Source: Asterias amurensis (lineage: Eukaryota > Echinodermata > Asteroidea > Forcipulatida > Asteriidae). From it: a DNA stretch of 64,000 nucleotides. Positions within the stretch are counted from its first letter, which is position 1, and each line of letters begins with the position of its first letter. The stretch spans positions 1,612,001 to 1,676,000 of the forward strand of contig NC_092662.1 in NCBI RefSeq assembly GCF_032118995.1, given 5' to 3'. A model generated the notes under the pieces. The model had not been told where the DNA came from. It saw only the letters and a list, made by a program, of their open reading frames with translations, and made no database searches. This document shows, piece by piece, positions 22,425 through 33,965 of the stretch. Made by a program: the position numbers and the translations under genes.

Positions 22425-25400
22425 CTACAAATCTCTCCACTTCTTGAGTTTTTCTGCTGCTTTATCCAAAGTATGATCTTCCTAAAATAATAAAAAGATT
22501 ACACAAGAACTTTTAATTCCAATCAAGATCAGGTTTTTCTGTTCTCCCAGTATAAACAGTGATCTGCTGGCCAAACATCAATTTTAACACCGGAGGAACA
22601 CACAAAATTCTCTGTAACTGGTCCAGCTGGCAAGCTCAGGATTACTTCCTTCTCAAAAACTAAATGTATGTTACTTCAGAGGGAGTCGTTTCTCACAATG
22701 CTTTATACTATAAACAGCTCTCCTTTTTACCAAGTAAGTTTCTATGCTATAAAATTATTTTGAATACTTACCAATTGTGTCTGTTTTGTTTAATATGAAG
22801 CTAAGGGAAACCCCTAACGTGACATATGACCATGGGTCACAAGTGTTAATTTTTTCCAAAGAGAGGAAAACTAAAAAGTCCAAAGAAAAAAACATGGCAC
22901 AGGAGACAACTCTCCTCACATCTGGCCCCAGCCAGGAATTGAACTGGGACCACAGTGGTGGAGAGGCAGGCGCTATACGCACAACTCTCCTCACATCTGG
23001 CCCCAGCCGGGAATTGAAACAGGGCATACAAATGGAAGAATAGGAACCCAATAAGTAACTATATGTTACCTTTATGAAGCAGAAACGAATAAACTTCTCT
23101 CCGATCGACTTGTGAGCCTCAGAATAAAATGCACTGCATGGAATAGTCGCAACTCCCTAGAAATTAAAAAAAAGGCAAACATTTTGTAAATAGAAATCAT
23201 GTGCTTATTCAGACAAATTTGGAGTAAAACAAAAATATGCAAAAATCATGAGCCTGAAGTTCTTACCACTTTCTTGGTCAAATAACGCACAATCTTGTAA
23301 TCTCTGGGCCCATCACCAGCATCCGACAAATCCATATCTGTAAAAAAAAAAGTTCTGAACCTTCAGACTTTCCCTCCAAGATTTCATGACTACTCTCTTT
23401 CTTCGAGAGAAACAACGCCTCCAAAAGACTATTTTCACAAAGTAAAAACTCACCAAGGTGCGAGACGTTAGCCAGCATGAAGTAGGCTCCCTGTGGGATG
23501 ATGGGTGTCATCCCAATCTCTCTCAGCATAGCGGCCAGTTTGTCTCTCTTCTCCTCCAGCTCCTTTGCGAGGCTGACCAGGTAGCATTCCGGTTTGTTGA
23601 GACGTGAGAACTCCAGCTCTAAGCTGATGGCAAGGGCTTCCTGGGAAGGTAATAAACTGATACAGTAAGCCCAACTTGATGGTTCCAATAAAGTCCCATA
23701 CCCCCTACACAAGCCTGGCATCATACTCTCATGGAGTCCAGCCAATGCAAGAGTGTAAGTGAAAGTGAAAGAGCAGGCTAGTCAAAACTGTGAGCTGTAA
23801 GACTTTAGGCCAGCATCTCAAAGTAATAATAAGTAATTTGTAACCCCCCCAAAAAAAAAGTACATTAGACTTACAAGGTTTGAAAATAATGATAGTAGAA
23901 AGCTTCTCTGAAAATACTTCTTACTAAGGTGATGTAGTTTTTGAGAAATTAGTAAAACAAGTCACAAAATAATTGTTGTCTCTATGTTCAAGAGCCTTGA
24001 GCACCTTATACATGGATCCCTGTGCATTTAAAGGGTCTGGATACTTATTTCTAACACAAAACACAATGTCCGCAGATTTACATCAAACTTACACAGTTTG
24101 AAAATAATATTTGTAGAAAGCTTCTCTTAATGTACTACGCCATTGAAAAAAAAAAAAAAATTCAGGGCTTACACTGCAATGGTCTTGGAGGCAAATGCAA
24201 GTAAGATTTGAACGACTTACCTGGAGGGGTGTGGCTGCGTTAAAAGTGCAATTCTGATGCACTGTTCTCAGGATGTCCATCAAGTGGGGAGGAGCAATCG
24301 TCCAACCAAGCTGCACAAAAAATAAACAAGCCTCTAGGTAGACAATTATATGTGGGTTTTGTTTTATTGCTTCAAATTTATATTTTTTACTATAATGCAC
24401 TTTCGTTCATAAACGGATGTGAAATTTTTATAAATGTTAAATTTGCATAGGGGTAAGTACATAGGGGATAAAGAACATAATTTGGTTTTACACTCACACC
24501 GATGTGTGTAAGCGATGTGTGTAAGCGATGTGTACTCAGCACTATTCCAAATTCTGTTAAAGAAATCACAGGCACATTACTCAGGTTGGACTCATACCCA
24601 CCCTAGAGCTGATGTCTTACCAACTAGACCAGCGAGATTGCCCAGTAGCTAGAGGAAGTTCGAATCCTATATTTTTTTAGCAGTGGGTATTGCAACGACT
24701 TAAAGTGATGTTAGGTTTACATCGGTGATAAAGAGTATTATTTGAAATTGCAATTGATGGCCTTATATCACTGAGCTGTCAATTGTTACTTTTTTTTTTT
24801 TACCTTGAAACCAGTTACACTGAAGATCTTGCCAGCACTGCAAATGGTTAACGTCCTGTCCCACATGTCAGGTAGGGTGGCTAGACAAACAAACAAAGAA
24901 AGCCAAACGAATTAATCAAAACATTTGAATCTGAAAAACGATTAAAGCCCGGTTCATACTTCCTGCCAATGCGAAGCGAATTTGACGTGAATTTGACGTC
25001 ACAACTCCTTTTTCGCTCTATTAACCCATACACTAGAGCCAAGAGAAGGTCAAGTATCATTTGCTTATTCTCACCTATTCTGATGTTTTCATTCCAGAGT
25101 AAAGTCCTACCTTTAAATACAGTATAGAGGCAAGAGAAGGTCAGAGGTCATTTATAATCTCACCTATTCTGATGTGTTCATTTCCAGGGTAAATCATGTA
25201 CTCATACACCTCATCACTGATACACAGTACATCATGTTTCTTGCATAGATCGGCAATCATCTCAAGTTCAGATCTCTTGAACACCTTCAAAATATTAACA
25301 ATAATAATCACACGTTTGTAAAGCGTTTTCTGAAAAGATGTTAAATGAGACTTGAATGAGCTGATCGAAGATGAGTCACCGATGTGTAGAGGGAGCTTTT

Positions 25401-28400
25401 TCCAGCAAGTTGGTGCAGCTACTGAGAATGCTCTGTCACCATAGCGGGTGTTCATGTGTGGGCCATTGGAAACTGGTGAGTATAAGTTATCGATCAAAGG
25501 CTCATGGATAAGTAGGCAACTTTTGTGAGAGGAGACTATTGATGTATAAGGGAGCGAGTGCCCCTCTCTCATCACTCCTGGGGAAACTTTTCTTTCTCTC
25601 CGTCGAGTCCTTCCCCATGACACTCACTCCCCATCAAACTGAGAAAGGAGACTTCCTTCAACACTTTCAAAAATCAACTCAAAAGCCATCTCTTCTAGCT
25701 GCTTCTCCTTCTGCTTATTTTGTTTAACTAGTTCCTAGATGTTAGCTTGGTAAGGGTTCTTGCGCCAGGAGTGTCACCTGTGACAGACATGGCGCATTAT
25801 AAGTTTTCTACATCATTTACCTTTCCCAGCGGGTTATTGGGCGTGTTGACAACAATTGCTTTTGTTTTCTCATTGAACATTCCAGCCAGCTCGTCGGGAT
25901 CCAAGACAAAATCACCGGCAGACTGAGGATTCTCATTTGTCTGCAGAAAAACAGAGATTACAATTTCAGTTTAAAAGAAGGCATATATTTAAGGTGTTTC
26001 TAATGTGGTTCATAGCAAACACACTCATTTCTACCATCTCACTTTTGAACAATAGCAGGGTATTTTTTAAGACTTTCTTTTAGCCTTTGAAAAGACTCTG
26101 CTATGGTCAAAACATGATGTCAATGATAATTTCTTTTGCATTCACACCATTTGTTTTTTTGGGTAGGCAGTTTGCAAAACTATTTCTACAGGTTTCCTCA
26201 GCCTTCTTAGCTTCAATGATCAAGTTCATTTTTTAGGCATTCTTGATTCCATTACCAGATATTCACAATCATTTTCAAGGTTAAAGTTGAAGAAATTTGT
26301 CTGATTTTATGAAAGTTTGAATCTTACCGGTTTTAAAGGTATATATCTTGGGGTTCCCTGGGCCATCATGACCATTGGTTCATAGCAGTCAAAGAATGGC
26401 TCAATAATAATCACCTACAAAAGCAAACGAGAAAAGGACGAATAAAATCAGAAATGCTCTCATTCGAGATATGTAACGGAGCAGCTGCTTTTGTTATGAT
26501 CCAATTAAAAGATTAAACTCCACTGTTTCATAAAGGAATTACATGAAGATAGCAGGTGTGAGTTGGTAAAGACTAAAGGGATGTATTATTCTGGCCTATT
26601 TCTGAAAGCACACAACTGCATGTGACAAGGGTGTTTTTCCTTTCATTATTATCTTGCAACTTCGACGACCAATTAAGCTCAAATTTACACAGGTTTGATG
26701 GGGAGATACAGCAAGTGAGAAGACTGGTCTTTGACAATTACCAATAGTGTCCAGTGTCTTTAATGGGGCTTAATTGGTCAAACTCTGTTTCACTTACCTC
26801 ATCACCTGGGTTGATAAGACTCATGAAGGTATTAAAAAGTGACTGGTAAGCCCCCACGGTCACCAGGACATCACCCATGGGGTCGATATTTCTGCTCATG
26901 TGTTTCCCGTAGAGGGCCGCTATGGCATTCACAAGACGAATATGGCCCTAGAAGGTCAAACAAACAACAACCTCTTTACAGACCACATGAGTTTTGTTTG
27001 AAATAAACAGGACCTTAGAAATTGCTGGCCATTTCAGGCAGGAGATATTTTGGAAGTGTCGTGGCTGCGCGATTAAGAGCACAGAATTCAAACTCTGGTG
27101 TTTCTAATCAGCTGAACATGGGTTTGAATCCCTCAGTCGTGACACTCGTGTCAGTAAGCAAGACACTTAAGCATTGCTGCATCCTTCAGATGGGGACGTA
27201 AAACCATTGGTCCCATGTGTTGTGTAACACATGTAAAAGAAAATAACGTGGAAACTTGGTTGGTAATCCTGTTTTTATACTAAGCAAACTTTTGTGTTTT
27301 TAGCAGCTCTTTGAAATTTGGGCCCTGGTTGCCATATATGTACTAAATGTTGCAATGTCTAAAAACAACATCTTGAGGTACTCACAAAGCCTCTGGTGTA
27401 CTGGAAGTGAAGAGGGTTAGAACTGTTGGCCACATCGACTAAAGCTTTGCGTATATGCTCCGGTGCTGCAGAATCTGGGAAACCCTAAAAAAAGGGGGGC
27501 CAAATCACAAAAAGCATAATACATAAAAGGTTGTATTAGCAGAATTTGAAATCGTGCGAGGTAGTAGTACACCAGGCGAGGTTTGCGGTGACACTATGTG
27601 TAGAGTCTCTTTTGAGAAGTGGTGGTTCTGAGAAGAACTAGTGGCTTGACAACTCAACGTTTTTGATTTGTATGCTCTGATCATCTTCAGGAGAATGCTG
27701 GACTCTGTTGCGGTATGCTGCTTAAGTACTGCCAAAGAGATTAACCGGTAGTCAGGCTAAACTCAAAGGCGGGAACTTGGACGGGATAAGCTGGGATTAG
27801 CTCGAAAGGGAAGATAATAGGGAAGAAATCTCACCTGTCCAAGATTGGTTGCTTTCGTCTCCGAGCATAACTTGCTAAACTCCGTCCTGTTCATAAAAAT
27901 AAAACTTAAAATAACTTTTGCAGAGTGAAAGTTAGAAACATGACGTTGTTGGATTTTAACAATTATTGGGTCTACTTTACATTCCAAGAAGGAATATCTC
28001 GTCAGTCAAAAAGTCAAATTCAAGGCCTTTCGATTGAAAGTTCGCAATGAACCAATACAAACCCAATTTTCTCAGAATGATGTCATTGGATGTTTTAGAT
28101 GTTAAAACTATTTGTCCCCAGGCTGTAATGTTATCAAATGGCAAATCACACAATTTTAACTTGAGGTTAAGGGACTTCAAATTTGTTCATCACTCACATA
28201 AGGTCTCTATTGTAAACAGAGTACCTCAAAAAAATTTGACACTTCAATTCTTTGCAACAGCAGAGTTTTATACCAAGGCCCAATAACATGGCTCTGCTTA
28301 CCATACACAAAGAACCTGCACTTGCAGAAGCAGGAAATTGTGAACATTTGTCAAGCATATTTCATGGGTAAGCAGGGAACTCTGGCTTGGCTTGTGCATA

Positions 28401-29271
28401 CTCCACGATACTAGGCATTCTTCGCTTACACAGCCAGCGCAGAAATTCAGGGCTCGCAAGTGAGCAAACAATGGTGATTGTAAGCGCAGAATTTGGCGGT
28501 AATCAGAGCCATGAAATTTGGCCCAGAAGCCACCATGATCTGACCCTACAAACGACAAAGTTTTAATAGTGGATAAAAACTTACCATACACTCTCCTTTT
28601 TTTGGCCTTGAAGTCTCTTGGCTGGTCCATGAGACGTCATATTGGACTGCAACAAAATAAACATGAATATTGTTGATCGTAACACTACAGCCAACAATAG
28701 TTTTAAAAGGCCCAGTGGTCAAATGCGCACGGGAATCAAGTTCTGATGGTTGAATCAGCAGATTGTGGGTTCGAATCCGGTCACGACACTTGTGTGCTTG
28801 AGCAAGGCACTAAAGCATTATTGCTTCTCTGTGGAAATAGCACAGCACAGTTACCATATTTGGAATCTTATTAACACAATACACTTTTCAAACTGCAATA
28901 AGTCAACAGATACAATGGAAAAGTTTCCGTATGGCGCCCCCACTTTTTCATTCAATATGAAATAATATAGTATCTAATTTACCTCAATTAGATATCCCTT
29001 TTTTTTTAAATGAGTGAAAAAGTGGTGGCGCCATACGGAAAGTTATCCGATACAATGTCACTGGATGAGACAGCACCAACATTTATTATCATAAAAGTAT
29101 GCTTAGAAGTTTCCAGCTTTGAAGAAGATTTGAAGAAGAGGTAATGTCTCTCACCTCCTTTGAAAAGCAACGAAGCTGCTTCCGACGATGACAATTTTGA
29201 CAGGCGAGAACAGTTGAACTTGCAGCTCTTCTGGCGTTGAGGTCACTTAACAATGGTCGTAATCTACACAT
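22425..29271 (-). CDS. KYAT3: KYAT3-like kynurenine/cysteine-conjugate beta-lyase aminotransferase
   Basis: PLP fold-type I enzyme turning kynurenine plus a 2-oxo acid into kynurenic acid; the family also cleaves cysteine S-conjugates. Fourteen exons: 29155-29271, 28585-28646, 27835-27886, 27386-27484, 26798-26947, 26328-26414, 25821-25940, 25164-25284, 24804-24880, 24221-24310, 23454-23640, 23267-23337, 23070-23156, 22425-22481. All phases agree; 458 residues (human KYAT3 has 454). Landmarks: [53 protein letters not shown] (Asn), CISDEVYE (Asp, Tyr), Schiff-base Lys in [39 protein letters not shown]. The first exon ([19 protein letters not shown]) is basic and Ser/Ala-rich like a mitochondrial presequence; [12 protein letters not shown] in exon 2 could start a cytosolic form. 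Closest to KYAT3 by ATPLQEAL and PECY, with some KYAT1-like stretches. Confidence 0.95.
22641..22793. repeat. TTAA-type element, family A (right-end fragment)
   Basis: Shares ACTTCAGAGGGAGTCGTTTC and CTTACCAATTGTGTCTG with the family and ends at TTAA. Lies in the last KYAT3 intron. Confidence 0.75.
22905..23025 (-). repeat. Duplicated SINE-like segment
   Basis: ACAACTCTCCTCACATCTGG then CCCCAGCC and GGAATTGAA occurs twice (about 22909 and 22980). On the minus strand CAGTTCAATTCC resembles a B box after GCGCCTGCCTCTCC, a tRNA-like head. Confidence 0.5.
23836..24131. repeat. Two family H fragments
   Basis: 23836-23990 and 24028-24131 share CTTACACAGTTTGAAAATAA, AGAAAGCTTCTCT and TTAAAGGGTCTG with the palindrome at 18703-19055. 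They flank a gap in a KYAT3 intron. Confidence 0.65.
24944..25020. repeat. Family G fold-back fragment
   Basis: AGCCCGGTTCATACTTCCTG followed by GCGAATTTGACGT and TTTGACGTCACAACT, as at 15780 and 30236. Confidence 0.7.
25032..25200. repeat. Tandem duplication over KYAT3 exon 8 donor
   Basis: Two copies of a roughly 70 to 90 bp unit: AAGAGAAGGTCA then TCTCACCTATTCTGATG. The right copy contains the real exon 8 end and donor (25163/25164); the left copy carries a look-alike donor. Confidence 0.75.
25320..25560 (-). mobile_element. LINE 3' fragment (ORF2 C-terminal tail)
   Basis: Minus-strand reading has [20 protein letters not shown] then [20 protein letters not shown], the characteristic end of LINE reverse transcriptase proteins. 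No upstream RT domain remains. In a KYAT3 intron. Confidence 0.75.
26601..26763. repeat. TTAA-type element, family A (half copy)
   Basis: Carries GACAAGGGTGTTTTTC, CTTCGACGACCAATTAAG and ends TTACCAATAGTGTCCAGTG plus TTAA. In a KYAT3 intron. Confidence 0.85.
27055..27240 (+). repeat. tRNA-derived SINE
   Basis: Head GTGGCTGCGCGATTAAGAGC resembles an A box, GGGTTTGAATCCC a B box, followed by a conserved tail (GACACTTAAGCATTGCTGC, ATGGGGACGTAAAACC). Best copy in the window. Confidence 0.75.
27243..27331. repeat. Family E fold-back fragment
   Basis: Right part of the GGGCCC family: GGTTGGTAATCCTG, CTAAGCAAACTTTTGTG and TTTGGGCCCTGG. It abuts the SINE. Confidence 0.65.
28712..28870 (+). repeat. 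tRNA-derived SINE fragment
   Basis: B box GTGGGTTCGAATCCGGTC and tail GAGCAAGGCACTAAAGCATT match the element at 27055. Confidence 0.65.
28917..29049. repeat. Fold-back element, family C
   Basis: Arms AAGTTTCCGTATGGCGCC and GGCGCCATACGGAAAGTT are inverse. In the first KYAT3 intron. Confidence 0.9.
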
Positions 29272-29572
29272 TAACCCTTGTGTGGACACTAGAGGGATAT
29301 AATAAAAATGCAAATATTTACTTAACTTAGCTTGATAACTGATTGCATGAAATAATTTCCTTTTCTTCATTTGTTTTTAGTTTGCTTTGGTTTTAATTGA
29401 ATATTAAATCATGGATGTTTATTTTTTTAGCAAACTAAAATGACACAAGAGTCAAGACCAAGTTTAAACCAGAGAGTTTAACGAAAATCCTGTTTTGAGT
29501 ATCTACTCTTCTCACTCATCTTATAGCCGATATATATGTAAAGTAATGATGATGATCACAGCCTACAAACAC

Positions 29573-29750
29573 TGGTACGATTTGACTTAGGTACAAGTTA
29601 GCCTATCTTGTTCTGTTAAGGCTTTCTTTTAATTTTATCATCTGTCTTTATTACAGTCACCATGATGATAAGACCAATGATAAGAGAAAGCCATAACAGC
29701 CCAACAAGATGGGCTAGTAGGTAGGAGTTGACTTATGTACAGTTTAACCT
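29573..29750. repeat. Fold-back element
   Basis: TAGCCTATCTTGTTCTGTTA is inverted as TAACAGCCCAACAAGATGGGCTA, and the outer GTACAA/TTGACTTA parts also pair. Single copy here. Confidence 0.65.
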
Positions 29751-29802
29751 TGGTCGGTCCGTTGTCAATCCGAGTAGGAATTGAACCAACTTTGGTAAGG
29801 TG

Positions 29803-29935
29803 GAAGTTTCCGTATCACGCCACCACTTTTTCATTCAATATGACACAATAAAGTATCTAATTTACCTCCTCAATGAGACATCCCTTTTTGTAAAAATGAG
29901 TTAAAAAGTGGTGGCAGGATACGGAAAGTTATCCG
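29803..29935. repeat. Fold-back element, family C
   Basis: Arms GGAAGTTTCCGTATCACGCC and GTGGCAGGATACGGAAAG; core AATAAAGTATCTAATTTACC as in other copies. Confidence 0.85.
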
Positions 29936-29947
29936 ACCGATCATAAA

Positions 29948-29979
29948 CCCTCCATCCTCCTGACGATCGAGGATGGAGG
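29948..29979. repeat. Small perfect hairpin
   Basis: CCCTCCATCCTC and GAGGATGGAGGG pair over 12 bp around a 9-base loop. Confidence 0.8.
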
Positions 29980-30235
29980 GATACGATCATCGCAACTAGA
30001 GTTATCCAGAGTAAAATATTGAACTGGGGTCTGACATGACTTGGTTGCGTGTTGTCGGTATGTGAAATGACAGTTGCGATAATAATCCTCCTACCGACAG
30101 TGAAGGAGGGTTACGTTATCTCAACCAATGAAATGAGTGAACCAAATTCCAGCAGCGAAACACAGGATGCATTTTAAACCCTGTAAGTAACTGGGACACT
30201 CTGTACTCTACTTCTTGAAATGATGACTTTGATGC

Positions 30236-30421
30236 AAAAGCCCAGATTACTTCCTGCGAATGAGAATAATTTGATATGAAATTTGAAGTCACAACTTGGC
30301 AACAAATAAACCGCAACAAATTTTCAAACTGTGTTGAACTCCTGCGAATCATTCACTGCGAAAACAGCCATGTGATGCAAAAATTTGCCTTCGCAATCGC
30401 ATGAAGTATGAACTTGGTTAA
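30236..30421. repeat. Fold-back element, family G
   Basis: Carries TTACTTCCTGCGAATGAGA, CACTGCGAAAACAG and GAAGTATGAACTTGG, matching 15780-15963. Confidence 0.7.
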
Positions 30422-30509
30422 ACTCTGTTAGTGTTATAAAGAAATGAGTCAGCAGGAGTCCTTTCTCTATGGTAACACTTAAAGTGGAACGTAAAGTGGA
30501 AACAATGAT

Positions 30510-30645
30510 GGATAACTTTCCGTATGGGGCCACCACTTAGCACTCATTTTTCCAAAAAGGGATAGGGCCTACTCATTAAGATGAATTAGATACTACATAT
30601 TTCACATTGAATGAAAAAGTGGTGGCGCCATGCGGAAACTTTTCC
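30510..30645. repeat. Fold-back element, family C
   Basis: Arms GGATAACTTTCCGTATGGGG and GGCGCCATGCGGAAACTTTT. Third copy within 1.8 kb upstream of and in the start of KYAT3. Confidence 0.88.
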
Positions 30646-31661
30646 TGGCCAGATGTAAATTATAATACGACCATCGAAGCAGAATTTAAAAACTTAGATA
30701 GATAGAAAAATACAGGGCTCCAGTTCTGAGTTCATCACTGATGAGTGGTTCTAAAATAGTAAAAATGCTATGTACACTACGGTGTAAATTAAATCAACTT
30801 TTTTTGAGACTGAGTTATGAGCAGACTTACGTTAAAGATGGGTTTGACTCTCACAAATCAAAGAAAAACTAATTGCTATTGCTACTGAGCATGCTAACAA
30901 AGAAGCCGTTTGAACAAAAACAAAAGTGCACACACTTTTAAAGGAAAACTGTTTTTTTGTTGCTAATGTTCACGAACTTGTCATGCTTGTTGAAGGCCGA
31001 GTGAATGATTTTTGTAACGCAACGCCTCTTTGTTACTGTAAGTCTTTATCGTGCAGCAGGGCAAAGTTCGTTCAGCAACCATTTGTCGACTAGGCCCTGT
31101 GATAATATGGCAGGATGGAAGGAATGCATTCGCAAAACAATTATATTAATAAGTTATTTTTTCGCAGTTTTTCTTGTTGTGGTTTTCCGTGTGAGTTTCT
31201 CCCTGACGTCCATTAAAGTTATCACAGGCCGCCGCCTCTCTATAAAAAAAAATAACAGACCGGCAAGATGAAGGACGCCCTCTGCCGTCATCTTAACTTA
31301 GGAGACCGATTTGTTCATTCAAATTCAAACACGTGGACGCCTGCTGTCAGCAAAACCACTAATTAGCACTCAAAATATTGCATTTACCCCCCCCCCCCCA
31401 ATCCTTTCTTGTTACTTTTTCTTTAGCTAACCCTCATCTTTTGAATGTCCACTTACCTGCAGTAGTATCAGTCAGTCTTTCAGCAAAAATAGAGCAAGTT
31501 CGATGTAGCATGAATATTCAAGTATTATGATTGCAGCGAATACCCAACAACCGAACATTTCCCATGTCATTCATGACACATGCACTCAGCTTGTAACAAA
31601 TGGCGAACATGTTCCGTCGACCAAGGGCGTTTAATTTACTGCAAGGACGGTTTTGCACGGG

Positions 31662-31838
31662 GGCGGACACAACTGCATATATGCAAATGTGTCCGGGCGG
31701 ACACAATTGCATTATGCAGCAGCGTCCGAGCGGACACGACTGCGTATGCAAAATCGTCCGGTGAACATTATTGCATATGCAATAATGTCCTCCGGATAGT
31801 GTTGCATAGAGGACATAATTGCATGCGAAACCGTATCC
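31662..31838. repeat. Tandem array of short palindromes
   Basis: About five units of 32 to 43 bp. Each begins near GCGGACACAA, has an inner ATGCAT-like centre and ends with the inverse TGTGTCCG. The unit boundaries are about 31662, 31696, 31729, 31761 and 31796. Confidence 0.75.
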
Positions 31839-32284
31839 TATGCTATGTGCTATGTTTTGCTATGTGCGGACTATGAGCCCCCGCCACCCCCCCTCCCCCC
31901 CCCCCCCCAGATAGAATGGTCATGTTTAATAATTATGAGAAGATGTTCAACTCACTTTTGTCAACAACTTTCCATGACAAAACATTTCAACTTTGGTTTT
32001 AGAGGTGTTTTTGCATGCGACACCATTGAAACCATAGTGAAAATGGCAGTGGGCAATGGAAGTGTGAAATGATGATCGACTCTAGAGGCATCCAAACGAG
32101 TTGTTGTTGGGGCGGGGTTGGGGGAGGGGTGTTACATCTCTGCACAGGAACCTTGCTAATCAGTGGTCAACCACAGGTCCCGTGTCGACTAATAATGTGG
32201 GCTCTCAAATTTGCTCTGTTGTTGGCATCCTTTACCATGCTCTATGGTTTAGAAAAAAACTTGTAGCGCACCAATCCAAAACAT

Positions 32285-32445
32285 GCTGTAGACTAATAGG
32301 AGACTTTCCAACGATAGGTGGCAGCAGACTTACCGGGTAAATTTCCATTGTTTACGTAGTTCTGAAGATGCGCAGAATTCTGGGAACAATAGATTTTTCC
32401 AGTAAGTCTGCTTCCCTCTATCGTCCCAGAAAGTCTCCCGTTGCA
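32285..32445. repeat. Fold-back element (single)
   Basis: GGAGACTTTCCAACGATAGG and CTATCGTCCCAGAAAGTCTC plus the inner GCAGACTTACC and CAGTAAGTCTGC are inverted. Confidence 0.75.
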
Positions 32446-32887
32446 TAAAACAACACACTTGCACAACAACAACACACAACACTGTTGTAGTTCACTGGGT
32501 GTCCACTCTTTGCAAAAGTTTGCACAAAATGGCTCCTTCACTTTTACTGACATTATTTTGTTTTTAATTTCTTGACTTACAGTGCTTGTGACAATTATGA
32601 TGGAACGGTCAAACGGAAATTGGATCGGGCTAATGTGGCTACTTTTACAATTGTTTGCTGCTTTAAGAATCTACAATTATTATCACTGTACATAATTATT
32701 CAATATTATTAATTGATGCATATATGCTGTTTTGAAGCCCATACAAAATGGTCAATTTAAACTATTTTCCAGTATGCAGGTTACATTTTTGTCAGTAACC
32801 CCAACCAAATCAAAGTTACTCCCGAATTGGGGTAGGGGGCACCTTTTAGAAAAAGCACAGTTATAAGAATATGTGTAATTTTATCAA

Positions 32888-33066
32888 AATAAAGGGCATG
32901 TCACATAGGGCAATTTACAGGCAACCAGTTCTAGGCAATCTCTGATAAGAAAATTCATTCACATTTCAGTTTCTCATTATTTTCTCGGAGAAAGTGAAAT
33001 ACTTCGCATACACTGCAGTTGGTTGCCTCCAAGTTGCCTACAAAGTTTGCCCTATGTGACACGCAA
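32888..33066. repeat. Fold-back element (single)
   Basis: Outer ends TGTCACATAGGGCAA and TTTGCCCTATGTGACA are inverted; the inner GGCAACC and GGTTGCC parts pair too. Confidence 0.75.
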
Positions 33067-33659
33067 GAAGTGTGGAGATTTTCAGAGAAAAAAAAGATGA
33101 TTGGCAAAGTCTTGTATTTTCCCCAACAATTTAAGAAACCAATTTTGGTCAGTTTAGTCGAAAAGGACTTTAGTCGAAAAGTCCCATGCTTTGCAAAAAA
33201 AAAAAAAAAAATATTTTTTGTCAGCTCATCTTTTTTTTGTAAAACCACACTTGTAAAATGACATCTTAAATCAGCATAAAACATTTAAAAGTTGATCAAT
33301 ATAACTTAACAGGGATAAAGTAAAAGTAGATGGGGCGGACACTCAAATCTTCTGGATCATTGTTTTAGGGCGTCATATTTGAAATGAGATCAGGATGTTG
33401 CGAGGGTGTGGAAGACTGCAATACTTGACTGTACAGTGCCATGTCTTTCATGGTTATCTTCTGTTTGCAAGTTCTAGGAACCAAATCAATTTGACAAACC
33501 TTAGGCCAGAAATCCATGCGTCCAAAATGTGTTGTGCGTAATGCGTAAAAATGCAACCACACGTCAAGTAATGCATATAATAAGGATACGCATAACGCAC
33601 ATAGCATGATGGACACATTGGTTTCCAGCCTAATGATCTGGCAGAGATAACAGAACCAA

Positions 33660-33812
33660 GGCCCAATTTCATAAAGCATGTAATAAGCATTCTTCCTTAG
33701 CAAAAATAGGTTACCAGTCAAAATACTGTACATTTACCATTGCTGTGACTGGTACCTCACTAATTTCTTGCTAAGCAAACTTTTCTGCTATACAGCTTTA
33801 TGACATTGGGCC
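33660..33812. repeat. Fold-back element, family E
   Basis: Ends GGCCCAATTTCATAAAGC and GCTTTATGACATTGGGCCC are inverted. Confidence 0.8.
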
Positions 33813-33839
33813 CAGATTTTTCAGTTGTGAAAATAATCC

Positions 33840-33965
33840 CATTAGCCTATTTGAAGGATGGTGAACACTACATGGGTGCACTAGTGTTTGATTTGGGTGT
33901 ATACAGACAAATTTACCCAAACCTAATGGGCCGTAGTATTGTGTCCACCATTCTCAAAATGACTT
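33840..33965. repeat. Fold-back element, family I
   Basis: GTTTGATTTGGGTGTATAC, AATTTACCCAAACCTA and ATTGTGTCCACCATTCTC match the reverse complement of 2701-2815. Confidence 0.6.

Noticed and set aside
25539-25727. Plus-strand frame as a second LINE tail
   Set aside because: Only a vague similarity ([11 protein letters not shown]) and no LWN-type motif.
28580-28630. Open frame starting [13 protein letters not shown] as the KYAT3 N-terminus
   Set aside because: It is out of phase with the next exon. The frame one base over ([13 protein letters not shown] then TEFSKL) joins correctly and matches KYAT proteins.
31662-31838. CRISPR-like array
   Set aside because: Units are palindromes with no constant repeat and unique spacers, the length varies, and the DNA is clearly animal.
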